Origin: Streptosporangium lutulentum
GTDB lineage: Bacteria > Actinomycetota > Actinomycetes > Streptosporangiales > Streptosporangiaceae
NCBI RefSeq assembly: GCF_030811455.1
Contig: NZ_JAUSQU010000001.1
Coordinates: 3,472,001 to 3,536,000 of the forward strand
Length of the DNA: 64,000 nt
Direction of reading: 5' to 3'
The position numbers and the translations under genes are program-made. The number at the start of each line of letters is the position of its first letter. The first letter of the stretch is position 1. Below the pieces are notes generated by a model. That model was not told the origin of the DNA. It worked only from the letters and a program-made list of their open reading frames with translations, and did not search any database. This document shows positions 25,450-34,649 of the stretch, piece after piece.

Positions 25450-25640
25450 TGCAATGGGTTCCCCGCCGCCCTCGTGCATCTGCGGGCCGGCTCCGTTCGC
25501 GTCGCCGCCGGCGAGAAGGTGACGACGGGGCAGTCGATCGCGGACTGCGGCAACCCTGGCAACTCCACCGGCCACACGTGCACGTGCAGATCATGAACAG
25601 CCCGGCTGTCACGCTCAGCGGCGTGACGGGGCACCGGGGC
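25450..25640 (+). pseudogene. M23-family metallopeptidase remnant with a frameshift
   Basis: One frame reads HLRAGSVRVAAGEKVTTGQS followed by ADCGNPGNSTG, the conserved core of LytM/M23 peptidases. The next residues, PHVHVQIMNSP with the zinc-binding His-x-His, appear only after a one-base shift at about 25577. Restoring one C there rejoins the two parts. The upstream half of the domain is not recognisable. It is a decayed cell-wall endopeptidase gene. Confidence 0.6.
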
Positions 25641-25880
25641 GCGACGACAATCACGGCCGGCCGGGCCGCCCGTCCCCGCGAGCCCTACCGGAACGCGCGC
25701 CACGGCGCGGGCGACAGGACGGCGAGCCTGCGGCTGACCTGCGGCACCGTCACCGGGGCCCCGGCCAGGCTGCACGGGGGAACCCGGTCGGCGTTGCGTG
25801 CGGGGCCGCTCGCTCCGGGATCTGACGGTGAGGTCTCAAACCCGCCAGCACACGGCCATGATCGCTGCTGGACTGGGTTC

Positions 25881-27104
25881 ATGCCCACGACCACCACCTC
25901 TACCCCCGCCCCGGCCGCGCCGGCACGATCACCGCTGATCGGTTGGCTGGCCGTCGTTTCAGTGATGTTGGGGATCTTCTCGATCGTCACCGCCGAGATC
26001 CTGCCGATCGGCTTGCTGACGTCCATCGGATCCGACTTCGACGTCTCCGACGGCGCGGCGGGCCTGATGATGACGATCCCCGGCATTCTCGCCGCGATCG
26101 CCGCCCCGACGGTCACCGTCGTGACCGGGCGGTTCGACCGGCGCTTGATGCTGTGCGCCCTGATACTCCTTCTGGCCGTCGCGAACTTCCTCGCGGCCGC
26201 CGCACCGGCCTACTGGGTCATGGTGATCTCCCGCGTCCTGGTCGGGCTGGTCATCGGTGGTTTCTGGTCGATCGGCGCCGGCCTCGCCGTACGACTGGTG
26301 CGAACGGAGCGGGTCGGCACGGCGACCGCGGTGATCTTCTCCGCCGTCCCGCTGGGATCCGTACTGGGCGTACCCGCGGGCACCCTCATCGGGCACCTCG
26401 CAGGCTGGCGGACGGCCTTCGTCGTCATGGGGGTGATGACGGTGGGGGTGTTCCTCGCGCTGCTCGTGCTGGTGCCGCCGCTGCCCGCCGTCCAGGTGAC
26501 GCGGTTGGCGGTCCTCGGCGACCTGCTCCGCGGCGCCGGCGTCCGGGCCGGGCTTGTTCTGACCTTTCTCATAGTGATGGCCCATTTCGGGACCTACACC
26601 TACGTGACTCCTTTCCTCCAGCAGGTCACCCAGGTAAGCCCCGGTCTGATCACCACGTTCCTGCTCGTGTACGGCATCGTCGGCATCGCCGGTAATTTCA
26701 TCGCGGGCATGACGGCGACACGTAACCTGCGAGCCACGTTCGTCGTCAGCGGCTGCATGATCGCCGGCGCGACCCTGCTGCTTCCGGTCCTCGGCAGGGG
26801 AGACGTCGGCGCGATCGTGCTGCTCGTCGTGTGGGGGCTGGCCTATGGTGCCGTCCCGGTCTGCTCGCAGACCTGGTTCTCCACCTCGGCCCCCCACGCG
26901 CCGGAGGCGGCCTCCATCCTCTTCACCTCGTCCTTCCAGGCCACCATCGCCGTCGGCGCCCTGCTCGGAGGTGTCGTGGTGGACGCGGCCTCCCCCTCCA
27001 CCGTCATGGTGGTCGGTGGGGCGATCGCGACCCTCATGGTGCTGACGGTCACCGCCGGCCGAGTCGCCCCCGAAGCGGCATCACCACGTCCGGGCGTGAG
27101 GTGA
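25881..27104 (+). CDS. MFS transporter, DHA1 / AraJ-like efflux permease
   Basis: A 407-residue protein with twelve predicted membrane spans. The MFS signature between spans 2 and 3 reads VTVVTGRFDRRLML. Other landmarks are EILPIGLL in helix 1 and GFWSIGAGLAVRLV. The sequence resembles the sugar-efflux/multidrug DHA1 group. It exports small molecules by proton exchange; the substrate is unknown. The ATG at 25881 starts the cytosolic Thr/Pro/Ala tail before the first span. No adjacent regulator is evident. Confidence 0.9.
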   Translation: MPTTTTSTPAPAAPARSPLIGWLAVVSVMLGIFSIVTAEILPIGLLTSIGSDFDVSDGAAGLMMTIPGILAAIAAPTVTVVTGRFDRRLMLCALILLLAVANFLAAAAPAYWVMVISRVLVGLVIGGFWSIGAGLAVRLVRTERVGTATAVIFSAVPLGSVLGVPAGTLIGHLAGWRTAFVVMGVMTVGVFLALLVLVPPLPAVQVTRLAVLGDLLRGAGVRAGLVLTFLIVMAHFGTYTYVTPFLQQVTQVSPGLITTFLLVYGIVGIAGNFIAGMTATRNLRATFVVSGCMIAGATLLLPVLGRGDVGAIVLLVVWGLAYGAVPVCSQTWFSTSAPHAPEAASILFTSSFQATIAVGALLGGVVVDAASPSTVMVVGGAIATLMVLTVTAGRVAPEAASPRPGVR

Positions 27105-27284
27105 TCGGGGTGTCCGCGCCGCGGTCATCCGTACAGGCTCACCACCCCGATCGTCCGTGAGAACCGGACGGCCGTAGGACCTCGTCGCGCGCACCGCGGC
27201 GAAGAACCGCGGCCCGGCCCGGCCCGCGCCCGGCGTCGGCTGCGGGCCGCGCCGAAGTCCAAAGCCCCCGGGGAGGGGAGGATG

Positions 27285-27485
27285 TCAACGGCGATCCGCC
27301 TTCGGGGCGGTGTGGTGCCAGAGCTGGGGCACCGCCCGAATGATCATGGCGACGGTCGCCGCGGTGAGCAGGCCACCGACCGCGCAGACCGCCGAGGCGG
27401 TCTGCAACCTCCGGTAGGCGGGGATCTCCAGGGGACGCCGGTCGAGCGTGTACGTGCCGAAGGAGCGGGCGGCCGACGCCCTCAC
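27285..27485 (-). CDS. Small single-span membrane protein, hypothetical
   Basis: A 66-residue frame with one clear membrane segment (AVCAVGGLLTAATVAMIIRA) between charged ends. It lies 49 bases downstream of the MerR-PP2C gene on the same strand, so it could be cotranscribed with it. No family recognised; small size keeps confidence low. Confidence 0.4.
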   Translation of the reverse strand: MRASAARSFGTYTLDRRPLEIPAYRRLQTASAVCAVGGLLTAATVAMIIRAVPQLWHHTAPKADRR

Positions 27486-27534
27486 CTTCTCGCACCGCCG
27501 TCGCGGCGGGCTCGGCCGACCAGCCGGAATCCGG

Positions 27535-28608
27535 TCAAAGGGTCACCACATCGGCCACCACGCACGCGATGTTGTCCGGTGCGCCCGCGGCGTACGCCAG
27601 CCCGACCAGCTCGTCGAGGACCTGCTCGGGGTCACCCGCGCCGCTCAGCACGCCGCGCAGGGATTCCTCCGGGACGACGGTGGACAGCCCGTCGGAGCAC
27701 AGCAGGTAACGGTCGCCGGCGGCGGCCGTGTGCAGCGACATGTCCGGCTGGGACCCGCCCGTACCCGTGAGCGCGCGGACCAGCAGGGAGCGTTGCGGAT
27801 GCGAGGCGGCCTCCTCGGGGCTGAGGTCGCCCTCGTCGACCAGCGACTGCACGTAGGTGTGGTCGTGGGTGATCTGGAAGATCTCGCCGTCGCGCAGCAG
27901 GTACGCCCGCGTGTCACCGATGTGCACCAGCGCCAGCCGGGAACCCGACCACAGCATCGCGGTCAGCGTCGTGACCGCCTCGCCGGACGAGGTCGACCCG
28001 GCGATGTCCCGGATCGCCCGGTCGGCCTGACCGACCGCGTCGGTGAGCGCGCCGAGAAGGTCACCGGCGGGTACGGCCCTCGTCTCCAACGGCTTGAGCG
28101 CCTCGACGGCCGCCGCGCTCGCGAGATCACCGCCCGGCCCGCGCACCCCGTCGGCCACCGCCAGCAGCCGGGTGCCCGCGTAGGCGGTGTCCTCGTTGCT
28201 CGTGCGGACCAGTCCCAGCTCCGACCGGGCCGCGTAACGAATCCCGATCATGGTTTCCGCGTCTTCCACGGCACTTCCCCTTCCTGACAGATAGTCGACG
28301 AGGAAGGTGGCCAGCTGTTCGCGGGCGGCGGTTTCGGCCACGAACAGCGCCCGGTAGGCGGCGACCTGCTCGGCCGCCGCCTCAGGCTCCAGGTCGCACA
28401 CCTGGCGGATGCGGGCCAGCGGCATTCCCAGCCGCCGCAACCACGCGATCAACCGGGCCCGCTCCAGCTGCGCCGGATCGTAGAAGCGGTACCCCGACTC
28501 CCCGTCCACCGCGGCCGGCCGGAGCAACCCGAGCTCGTCGTACAGTCGCAACGCCTTCGGCGACAGTCGCGCGGCCCGGGCGAACGCCCCGATCGTGAGC
28601 AGCCCCAC
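27535..28608 (-). CDS. MerR-type HTH fused to a PP2C protein phosphatase
   Basis: The 357-residue protein begins with a MerR DNA-binding domain (LLTIGAFARAARLSPKALRL, residues 3-22) and its dimerisation helix to about 100. A complete PP2C phosphatase follows with RTSNEDTAY, ADGVRGPGG, HIGDTRAYL, CSDGL and APDNIACVV. All metal-binding acidic residues are present, so the phosphatase should be active. GTG 28608 has a GAGGAGG site and matches the MerR family start. The domain pairing suggests a DNA-binding regulator that dephosphorylates Ser/Thr-phosphorylated partners. An inverted repeat sits just upstream. Confidence 0.88.
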   Translation of the reverse strand: MGLLTIGAFARAARLSPKALRLYDELGLLRPAAVDGESGYRFYDPAQLERARLIAWLRRLGMPLARIRQVCDLEPEAAAEQVAAYRALFVAETAAREQLATFLVDYLSGRGSAVEDAETMIGIRYAARSELGLVRTSNEDTAYAGTRLLAVADGVRGPGGDLASAAAVEALKPLETRAVPAGDLLGALTDAVGQADRAIRDIAGSTSSGEAVTTLTAMLWSGSRLALVHIGDTRAYLLRDGEIFQITHDHTYVQSLVDEGDLSPEEAASHPQRSLLVRALTGTGGSQPDMSLHTAAAGDRYLLCSDGLSTVVPEESLRGVLSGAGDPEQVLDELVGLAYAAGAPDNIACVVADVVTL

Positions 28609-28621
28609 ACCCAACCTCCTC

Positions 28622-28644
28622 GTGCCGGTCAGGACGACCGGCAC
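28622..28644. promoter_or_regulatory. Inverted repeat directly upstream of the MerR-PP2C start
   Basis: GTGCCGGTC and GACCGGCAC flank AGGAC, 14 bases before the start codon. It could be a MerR-type operator or an mRNA hairpin just ahead of the ribosome site. Confidence 0.45.
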
Positions 28645-28976
28645 CACGATGCTGCGGCTTCACCCAGGGGCAAGGTCCACACTTCCTCGCCGACCGGGCC
28701 GCGAACGATGCGGATCGTAACCGCCGGGGACGTAAAAATACGGGGTGTCACTCAACGGTCGACCAGCGGGCCCACGGTGGAAACCACGGTGGCGCCGTTG
28801 AGGCGCCTGCCCCGAACGGCGACACCCTGATCACCGGCCACGCGGGCGAATCACGAAGGACCGGTCATGGACGCGCCGACGGCGGCCGCAGGCCGCGACC
28901 GCCGCCTGTCCGGCGTTCCAGCGTGGTCACAACGCCCGCTCGGCAAGTCCGGCGAAACCCTGCTTCGAGCGGGCTC
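28645..28976. other. Intergenic stretch with a possible terminator
   Basis: No gene seen. CTCAACGG at 28751-28758 and CCGTTGAG at 28795-28802 can pair around a loop that holds two direct copies of CCACGGTGG. This could end the leftward DUF5937 transcript, although it lies 175 bases beyond its stop. Confidence 0.4.
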
Positions 28977-29966
28977 TCACGCCTGCGCGGTGAGCAAAGC
29001 ATCGGCGAGGCCGGTGCGGGCGTACAGTACCGAGCGGCCCGCCCGGTGGGTGCTGGTCAGGCCGGCGGCCCGCAGTGCGGTGAGATGCTGGGACACACCC
29101 GCCGCGGAAAGGCCCGACCGCTGGGCGAGTTCGGTGGTCGAGGTGGGTGAGTCCAGCTCGACCAGGATCAGCGCGCGGGACCTGCCGATCACGGCGGCGA
29201 GGGCTTCCACGCGCTCATGGGGCCGACGCTCCCACAACGTGCCGATCCCGCGCGCCGGGTAGGCCAGCTGCGGTGGTTCCGATCCGGCGGAACGCGTCAG
29301 CACGCGCGGCCAGGCGAAGACCGACGGCACCAGGAGCAGCCCGGCCCCGGTCTCGATTCTGGTGATGGCGCAGTGCCGTTGCACCAGGTGGAGGCCACCG
29401 CCGGCCCAGCGCACCGTGTGGTGCAACTCGTTGAGGGCCTGGGCCGTACCCTGCTCGGCCACCTGGCGGCCCCGATGGAAGACGTCCGCCTCCAGCACCG
29501 AGCGGATCCTGGCCCAGTAAGGCGCCATCGCGAGCTGCCAGTAGGTTTCGATCTCCGTGACGATCCGCGGCAGGTAGGCCCGAGGGGTCCGGTGAAGGCT
29601 CCGCAGCCGGGAGGACAACCGGCCGTCGCGCTCGGTGGCCAGGCGGTCGAGGTCCCGCCGTACCTGCTCGGGGTCGGTGGCCTCGATGGCGGCCAGCTCG
29701 TCGGAAAGGTCGGGGGACGCGGTCGCCGGTGCGGGGTTGAGAAAGTCAGGGAGGTGGCCGACGGGCGGGATCATGTCAGCCAGCCAACCGTGATCGAGAC
29801 CCGCGGCTGCGAGCCGAGGACGTACCTGGTCGGCCCAGCCGCGATGGGGGTCCGCCACCGCAGCGGCGTTCAGCACTCTGCAACCGGTGACGACCTCCCA
29901 CATGGGCGAGACGGCGAACCGGGTCTCGGCCAGATCGTTCACCGAGAAGGTCAGCCGCGCCTTCAT
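28977..29966 (-). CDS. ArsR-type regulator with DUF5937 domain
   Basis: The 329-residue protein has an N-terminal DUF5937 domain (RFAVSPMWEVVTGCRVL at about 17-33) and a C-terminal ArsR-like winged helix (STTELAQRSGLSAAGVSQHL, 282-301). No Cys metal site is seen in the helix region, so it is not a classical metal sensor. It is divergent from a PEP-mutase-like gene, which it may control. ATG 29966 has a GGAGG site 5 bases upstream. Confidence 0.88.
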   Translation of the reverse strand: MKARLTFSVNDLAETRFAVSPMWEVVTGCRVLNAAAVADPHRGWADQVRPRLAAAGLDHGWLADMIPPVGHLPDFLNPAPATASPDLSDELAAIEATDPEQVRRDLDRLATERDGRLSSRLRSLHRTPRAYLPRIVTEIETYWQLAMAPYWARIRSVLEADVFHRGRQVAEQGTAQALNELHHTVRWAGGGLHLVQRHCAITRIETGAGLLLVPSVFAWPRVLTRSAGSEPPQLAYPARGIGTLWERRPHERVEALAAVIGRSRALILVELDSPTSTTELAQRSGLSAAGVSQHLTALRAAGLTSTHRAGRSVLYARTGLADALLTAQA

Positions 29967-30094
29967 ATCGCCTCCGTCGCTCCAGGATTCGGTCCGAGCT
30001 TAATCAATGGACGCTCGCTTCCCCGCCCGGCAGCATCCCATGAGCGGTGCCCACGAGGCAGGGTGCCGGAAAGCGGAACGACGCGAAGGCGGTC

Positions 30095-30952
30095 ATGCAT
30101 ATGTCTGTTGACATCTCCCCCTCCATTGGCGCCGCGGCCGACAAGGCCCGGCTGTTTCGCACCTTGAGCGCTGAGTCCGTGCTGGTGCTGCCCAACGCCT
30201 GGGACGCCGCCAGCGCGGCGATGATCGCCGCGGCCGGTGCCACGGCGATTGCCACGACCAGCGGTGGCGTGTCGTGGTCCCTGGGTCGCGGGGACGGGCA
30301 ACGGCTCAGCCGGGGCGAGATGGCGGAGGCCGCGCGGCGCATCGTGGACTCCGTCGACGTGCCGGTGACGGTCGACGTGGAGGGAGGGTACGGACCGGGC
30401 CCGGCGGATGTCGCCGCGACCGTGCGGGCGGTGATCGAAGCCGGTGCGGTGGGTGTCAATCTGGAGGACTCCACGGCCGCCGGCGGTCCACTGTTCGACG
30501 TCGCCGAACAGAGCGCCAGGCTGCGCGCCGCCCGGGACGCCGCGGCGGCGGCGGGCCTGCCGGCACTGTTCGTCAACGCGCGCACCGACGTCTTCCTGTT
30601 CGCGATCGGCCCGTCCGACGCCCGGCTGGGCGAGGTGCTGGCGCGCACGGCGGCATACGCCGCGGCGGGAGCCGACGGCATCTTCGTTCCCGGCCTGCTC
30701 GATCTGGACGTGCTGAGCACTCTCTGCGCCGAATCGCCCCTGCCGGTCAACGCGATGGCCGTCGCCGGTGGGCCGCGTGTCACCGAGTTCGCGCAGGCGG
30801 GGGTGCGCAGGGTCAGCCTGGGCACGGGACTGGCCCAGGCTGCCTACGCCGCGGCCCGCAGAGCCGCTGCCGAACTGCTCGGCGCGGGAAGTCTCACGGC
30901 TCTGGACGGCTCACTGGACTTCAGCGAACTCGACGCCTTGTTTCGTCATTGA
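30095..30952 (+). CDS. Isocitrate lyase / PEP mutase family protein
   Basis: A 285-residue TIM-barrel enzyme of the ICL/PEPM superfamily. Landmarks are NAWDAASAAMIAAAG, the metal-binding segment PVTVDVEGGYG, NLEDSTAAGG and FVNARTDVFL. The gating-loop KKCGH motif of true isocitrate lyases is absent, so it is closer to PEP mutase, phosphonopyruvate hydrolase or oxaloacetate decarboxylase types. ATG 30095 (GAAGG, 5-base spacing) is preferred over ATG 30101. Its 3' end overlaps the convergent CMD-like gene by 42 bases. Confidence 0.87.
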   Translation: MHMSVDISPSIGAAADKARLFRTLSAESVLVLPNAWDAASAAMIAAAGATAIATTSGGVSWSLGRGDGQRLSRGEMAEAARRIVDSVDVPVTVDVEGGYGPGPADVAATVRAVIEAGAVGVNLEDSTAAGGPLFDVAEQSARLRAARDAAAAAGLPALFVNARTDVFLFAIGPSDARLGEVLARTAAYAAAGADGIFVPGLLDLDVLSTLCAESPLPVNAMAVAGGPRVTEFAQAGVRRVSLGTGLAQAAYAAARRAAAELLGAGSLTALDGSLDFSELDALFRH

Positions 30953-31396
30953 TCGAGGCCGGGAGGGCGGCTCGGGCAGGCGATCGAGGACGTGGACGGT
31001 GGTGTTGGCGATCGGCAGCAGCCCGCGCTCGGCGAAGACCTTCTTGGCGACCAGGGTCGCGTTGATTGACCGCGGCACACCACAGTAGACGGCGGAGTGC
31101 AACAGTGCCTCGGAGATCTCCGCAGGGGTGAGGCCGACGTTGAGCGCGCCGTTGACGTGCACCTCCACCTCGATCTCGCACCCCCCAAGGGCGGTGAGCA
31201 CACCGAGGGTGACCAACTGCCGGTCGCGCGGCGACAGCTCGGAACGGGAGTACATGTCCCCGAACGCCCACGCCACCACCTGGTGACCCAGTTCCGGCGA
31301 GACATCGGCCAGCGAGTCCACGACGCGCTGCCCGGCCTCGCCGTCGACCTGCTCAAGGACCCGCATGCCGTACTCGTAGCGCTCCTGGCGGTTCAT
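30911..31396 (-). CDS. Carboxymuconolactone-decarboxylase-like protein
   Basis: A 161-residue protein with the CMD core: RDRQLVTLGVLTALGG, VEVHVNGALNVGLTPAEISE and LLHSAVYCGVPRSINA. In the beta-ketoadipate pathway CMD decarboxylates 4-carboxymuconolactone, but this family is broad and many members have other roles. It is divergent from a LysR regulator, a common setting for CMD-like genes. The C-terminal 14 codons overlap the 3' end of the convergent PEP-mutase-like gene. Confidence 0.85.
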   Translation of the reverse strand: MNRQERYEYGMRVLEQVDGEAGQRVVDSLADVSPELGHQVVAWAFGDMYSRSELSPRDRQLVTLGVLTALGGCEIEVEVHVNGALNVGLTPAEISEALLHSAVYCGVPRSINATLVAKKVFAERGLLPIANTTVHVLDRLPEPPSRPRSMTKQGVEFAEVQ

Positions 31397-31482
31397 TTCA
31401 TTCTCCTTCAGATGTCGTCCGGTGCGATGACTCGATCCTGTCGCGCACCACGCCGGAGCCCGCCCGATTACGCATGCTCCCT

Positions 31483-31506
31483 ATACTTCCCATGCCTGGG
31501 AGGTAT
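31483..31506. promoter_or_regulatory. Near-perfect palindrome at the LysR start (LysR box candidate)
   Basis: ATACTTCCCA and TGGGAGGTAT flank TGCC, with 9 of 10 arm positions matching. It overlaps the LysR ribosome site and sits in the divergent promoter shared with the CMD-like gene. Confidence 0.55.
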
Positions 31507-31508
31507 GA

Positions 31509-32396
31509 ATGGAACTACGGCTGCTCGCCTACGTGGTCGCGATAGCCGAGGAGGGGAGCGTCAGCGCGGCGGCGCGGCGGCTGCACCTGACGCAGCCGAC
31601 ACTGAGCCGCCAGCTCCGCGAACTCGAACGGGAGGTCGGCACCACCCTCTTCGAACGCACCGGCCGCGGGCTCGCGCCGACCCAGGCGGGCCAGATCCTC
31701 GTCCAGCGGGCGCTCACCGTGCTCGCCCAGACCGAAGCCGCCCTCGCCGCGGTACGGCTGGCCGGGCAGGGCCTGAGCGGGCGGCTGACCATGACCTTCG
31801 CCGGCTCCGGCATCAACGGCCCGCTCGGTGCGGCACTGGGACGGCTGCGCCGCGAACTTCCCCGGGTGGACCTGCAGCTCGAGGAGAGCTTCAACGACAC
31901 CGAGATGTCGACCGGGGTGCTGAATGGCCGCTGCGATCTCGCCGTACAGCGGCTTCCCCTCCGCGACGCACGCCTGGCCACCGAGGTCTGGTGGCGCGAG
32001 CCACTGACGCTGTTCGTGCCCGAAGGCCATCCCCTGGCGTACGGGACCGATCCCGTCCCGCTGTCGGCGCTCGGCCGGATCCCCCTGGTCGTCTGGCCCC
32101 GCGACGTCTCGCCCCGGTCCTACGACGAGATCATCGCCCTGTGCCACCACGCCGACGTCGTCCCTCGGATCGGGGCGGAGGGGCGCAGCATCCAGACGAT
32201 CCTCGCCCTGGTCGCGGCCGGGTTCGGCGCCGCCGTACTCGCCGACTCCCACCGCGCGCTGCGGCGCGTCGGCGTCATACCCCGGCCACTGGCGGGAACC
32301 GAGACCGTGCTCCATCTCGTCTGGCGGGCGGACGACGACGACCCCCTCATCGAGCGGGTCCGGGCCGTCCTGCACCGGGCGCTGCCGTCGCAGTGA
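31509..32396 (+). CDS. LysR-family transcriptional regulator
   Basis: A 295-residue LysR regulator with the N-terminal helix-turn-helix (GSVSAAARRLHLTQPTLSRQ) and a periplasmic-binding-like effector domain from about 90. It probably controls the divergent CMD-like gene, as is usual for LysR proteins. The start ATG 31509 follows GGGAGG inside the palindrome, so the protein could repress its own synthesis. A 22-bp terminator shared with araA follows. Confidence 0.93.
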   Translation: MELRLLAYVVAIAEEGSVSAAARRLHLTQPTLSRQLRELEREVGTTLFERTGRGLAPTQAGQILVQRALTVLAQTEAALAAVRLAGQGLSGRLTMTFAGSGINGPLGAALGRLRRELPRVDLQLEESFNDTEMSTGVLNGRCDLAVQRLPLRDARLATEVWWREPLTLFVPEGHPLAYGTDPVPLSALGRIPLVVWPRDVSPRSYDEIIALCHHADVVPRIGAEGRSIQTILALVAAGFGAAVLADSHRALRRVGVIPRPLAGTETVLHLVWRADDDDPLIERVRAVLHRALPSQ

Positions 32397-32427
32397 CAGT
32401 CCCCCAGAGCGCCGGACCTTCCCCCCG

Positions 32428-32480
32428 GAGAGGCTCCCGATCCGGTGCCCGCTCTCCAGGCACCGGATCGGGAGCCTCTC
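32428..32480. terminator. 22-bp perfect-stem bidirectional terminator, lysR / araA
   Basis: Bases 32428-32449 pair perfectly with 32459-32480 around a 9-base loop. The right arm overlaps the first bases of the araA stop codon. It lies between the convergent LysR and araA genes and should stop both transcripts. Confidence 0.85.
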
Positions 32481-33984
32481 AGAAGCCCTGGGCCAGGCGG
32501 TAGTACGCCTGGTTCCAGCGGATCTCCTTGGCGAACTCCCGGATCTTGGTGTCCGCGTCGATGACAAGAAGCTCGACACCGACCATGTCGGCGAGATCGG
32601 CGAGCTCCTCGACGCCGACGGCGGCGGAGAGCACGGTGTGGTGCGGGCCCCCGGCCGTCAGCCACGCCTCCGTGGAGGTGCGCAGGTCGGGCAGCGGCTT
32701 CCACACCGCACGGGCCACCGGGAGGTTCGGCAGCGGCTCGGTGGGGGCGACCACCTCGATCTCGTTGGCGACCAGCCGGAACCGGTCTCCCATGTCCGCC
32801 AGGCCCACGACCACCGCGGGACCGGGCTCGGCGTCGAAGACGAGCCTGACCGGGTCCTCCCGGCCGCCGATGCCCAGCGCGTGGATCTCGCACGAGGGCA
32901 CGCCCTCGGCGATGGACGGGCACACCTCGAGCATGTGGGCGCCGAGAATGCGCTCCTGCCCCGGCTCCAGGTTGTAGGTGTAGTCCTCCATGAACGACGT
33001 CCCGCCGGCCAGCCCGGCGGACATCACCTTCAGCGTGCGCAGCAGTACCGAGGTCTTCCAGTCGCCCTCGCCGCCGAAGCCGTAGCCGTCGGCCATCAGC
33101 CGCTGGACGGCCAGGCCGGGGAGCTGCCGCAGCCCGCCGAGGTCCTCGAAGTTCGTGGTGAACGCGCCGAAGCCGCCGGAGACGAGGAAGTGCCGCAGGC
33201 CGAGCTCGATCCGCGCGGCGTAGCGCAGCGAGTCGTGCCGGTCCCCGCCGGAACGCAGTTCGGGCACGAGCCGGTAGGTGTCCGCGTACTCGCCGACCAG
33301 CGTGGTCACCTCGTCCTCGGCGACGTCGTCGACCGCCGCCACCAGGTCGTTGACGCCGTAGGTGTTGACCGACACGCCGAACCGCCGCTGAGCCTCCACC
33401 TTGTCGCCCTCGGTGACCGCGACGTCACGCATGTTGTCGCCGAACCGGGCCAGCCGCAGCGAGCCCAGCTCCGCGCGCCCGGCCGCCGCCCGCGCCCACG
33501 CGCCGATCCGCTCCGCCACCGAGGGGTCGCTCACGTGCCCGGCGACGGTCTTGCGGGGCACCCCGAGCCGCGACTGGATGTAGCCGAACTCCCGGTCGCC
33601 GTGCGCCGCCTGGTTGAGGTTCATGAAGTCCATGTCGATGGAGCTCCACGGCAGGGTCACGTTGGCCTGCGTGTGCAGGTGCAGCAGCGGCGTCCGCAGC
33701 GCGTCGAGCCCGGCGATCCACATCTTCGCCGGCGAGAACGTGTGCATCCACGCGATCACGCCGACGCACGCGTCCGAGCTGTTCGCGTCGAGGCAGACCC
33801 GACGGATCGACTCGGCGTCGGTGAGCACCGGCCGCCACACCACGCGGACCGGGACGCCGGAGGCGTCGTTCAGGGCGTCGGCGATCTGCCGCGACTGCTC
33901 GGCGACCTGGCGCAGAGTGTCATCGCCGTAGAGTGCCTGGCTTCCCGTGAGGAACCAGATCTCGCGCTCTTCGAGGGACTTCAC
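32479..33984 (-). CDS. araA: L-arabinose isomerase
   Basis: A 501-residue protein matching AraA throughout. Landmarks are [37 protein letters not shown], the catalytic-site segment [13 protein letters not shown] and [20 protein letters not shown] with the metal-binding Glu and downstream His. It converts L-arabinose to L-ribulose in the cytoplasm. GTG 33984 overlaps the araD stop by 4 bases, so the two are made together. Ribulokinase (araB) is not in the window. Confidence 0.97.
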   Translation of the reverse strand: MKSLEEREIWFLTGSQALYGDDTLRQVAEQSRQIADALNDASGVPVRVVWRPVLTDAESIRRVCLDANSSDACVGVIAWMHTFSPAKMWIAGLDALRTPLLHLHTQANVTLPWSSIDMDFMNLNQAAHGDREFGYIQSRLGVPRKTVAGHVSDPSVAERIGAWARAAAGRAELGSLRLARFGDNMRDVAVTEGDKVEAQRRFGVSVNTYGVNDLVAAVDDVAEDEVTTLVGEYADTYRLVPELRSGGDRHDSLRYAARIELGLRHFLVSGGFGAFTTNFEDLGGLRQLPGLAVQRLMADGYGFGGEGDWKTSVLLRTLKVMSAGLAGGTSFMEDYTYNLEPGQERILGAHMLEVCPSIAEGVPSCEIHALGIGGREDPVRLVFDAEPGPAVVVGLADMGDRFRLVANEIEVVAPTEPLPNLPVARAVWKPLPDLRTSTEAWLTAGGPHHTVLSAAVGVEELADLADMVGVELLVIDADTKIREFAKEIRWNQAYYRLAQGF

Positions 33985-34649
33985 CTGTCGACTCCTTGCC
34001 CGTAGACGTTCTGGTAGCGGTCGTAAAGCTTGTCGATGTCCCCCGGCGCGATCGTGAGGGTCTGGCCGAGCTGCCGCGCGATGTGCACGGTCCGGGCCAC
34101 GTCCTCGCACATCACCGCGGCCTTGACCGCCGCCTTCGCCGAGTCGCCGATGGTGAACACCCCGTGGCTGCGCATCAGCACGGCGGGCGAGCGGTGACCC
34201 GACAGGGTCTCGACGATGCCCCGGCCGATGTCGTCCCCGCCGATCAGCGCGAACGGGCCGATCGGGATCTCCCCGCCGAACTCGTCGGCCATCGCCGTCA
34301 GCACGCACGGAATGGCCTCGCCCCGTGCCGCCCACGCGGTCGCATAGGTCGAGTGGGTGTGCACCACGCCGTTGACCTGCGGCATGTTCCGGTAGACATA
34401 GGCGTGCGCGAACACGTCGCTCGACGGCTTCAACCCGCCGTCCACGGGTTCGCCGTACAGGTCGCACAGGACCATCGAGTCCGGCGTCAGCTCCTCGTAC
34501 GGCAGGCCGCTCGGCTTGATGAGCATCAGCTCCGCGCCGGGGACCCGCGCGGAAACGTTGCCCGCGGTCCACACGACCAGCTCTGAGGCGACAAGCTGCC
34601 GGTGGTGCTCCGTGAGTTCCTCACGGAGCCGGGTAAGGGGTACGGTCAT
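33981..34649 (-). CDS. araD: L-ribulose-5-phosphate 4-epimerase
   Basis: A 222-residue class II aldolase-like epimerase. The zinc ligands are in [12 protein letters not shown] (His-x-His) and [11 protein letters not shown], and the phosphate site GNVSAR is at about 30-35. It converts L-ribulose-5-phosphate to D-xylulose-5-phosphate for the pentose phosphate pathway. ATG 34649 is assigned; a GTG five codons upstream is also possible. It is the first gene of the araD-araA pair and lies about 300 bases from a LacI-type operator. Confidence 0.95.
   Translation of the reverse strand: MTVPLTRLREELTEHHRQLVASELVVWTAGNVSARVPGAELMLIKPSGLPYEELTPDSMVLCDLYGEPVDGGLKPSSDVFAHAYVYRNMPQVNGVVHTHSTYATAWAARGEAIPCVLTAMADEFGGEIPIGPFALIGGDDIGRGIVETLSGHRSPAVLMRSHGVFTIGDSAKAAVKAAVMCEDVARTVHIARQLGQTLTIAPGDIDKLYDRYQNVYGQGVDR

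Noticed and set aside
32638..34005. A 455-codon + strand frame opposite araA
   Set aside because: Antisense shadow of a fully matching arabinose isomerase.
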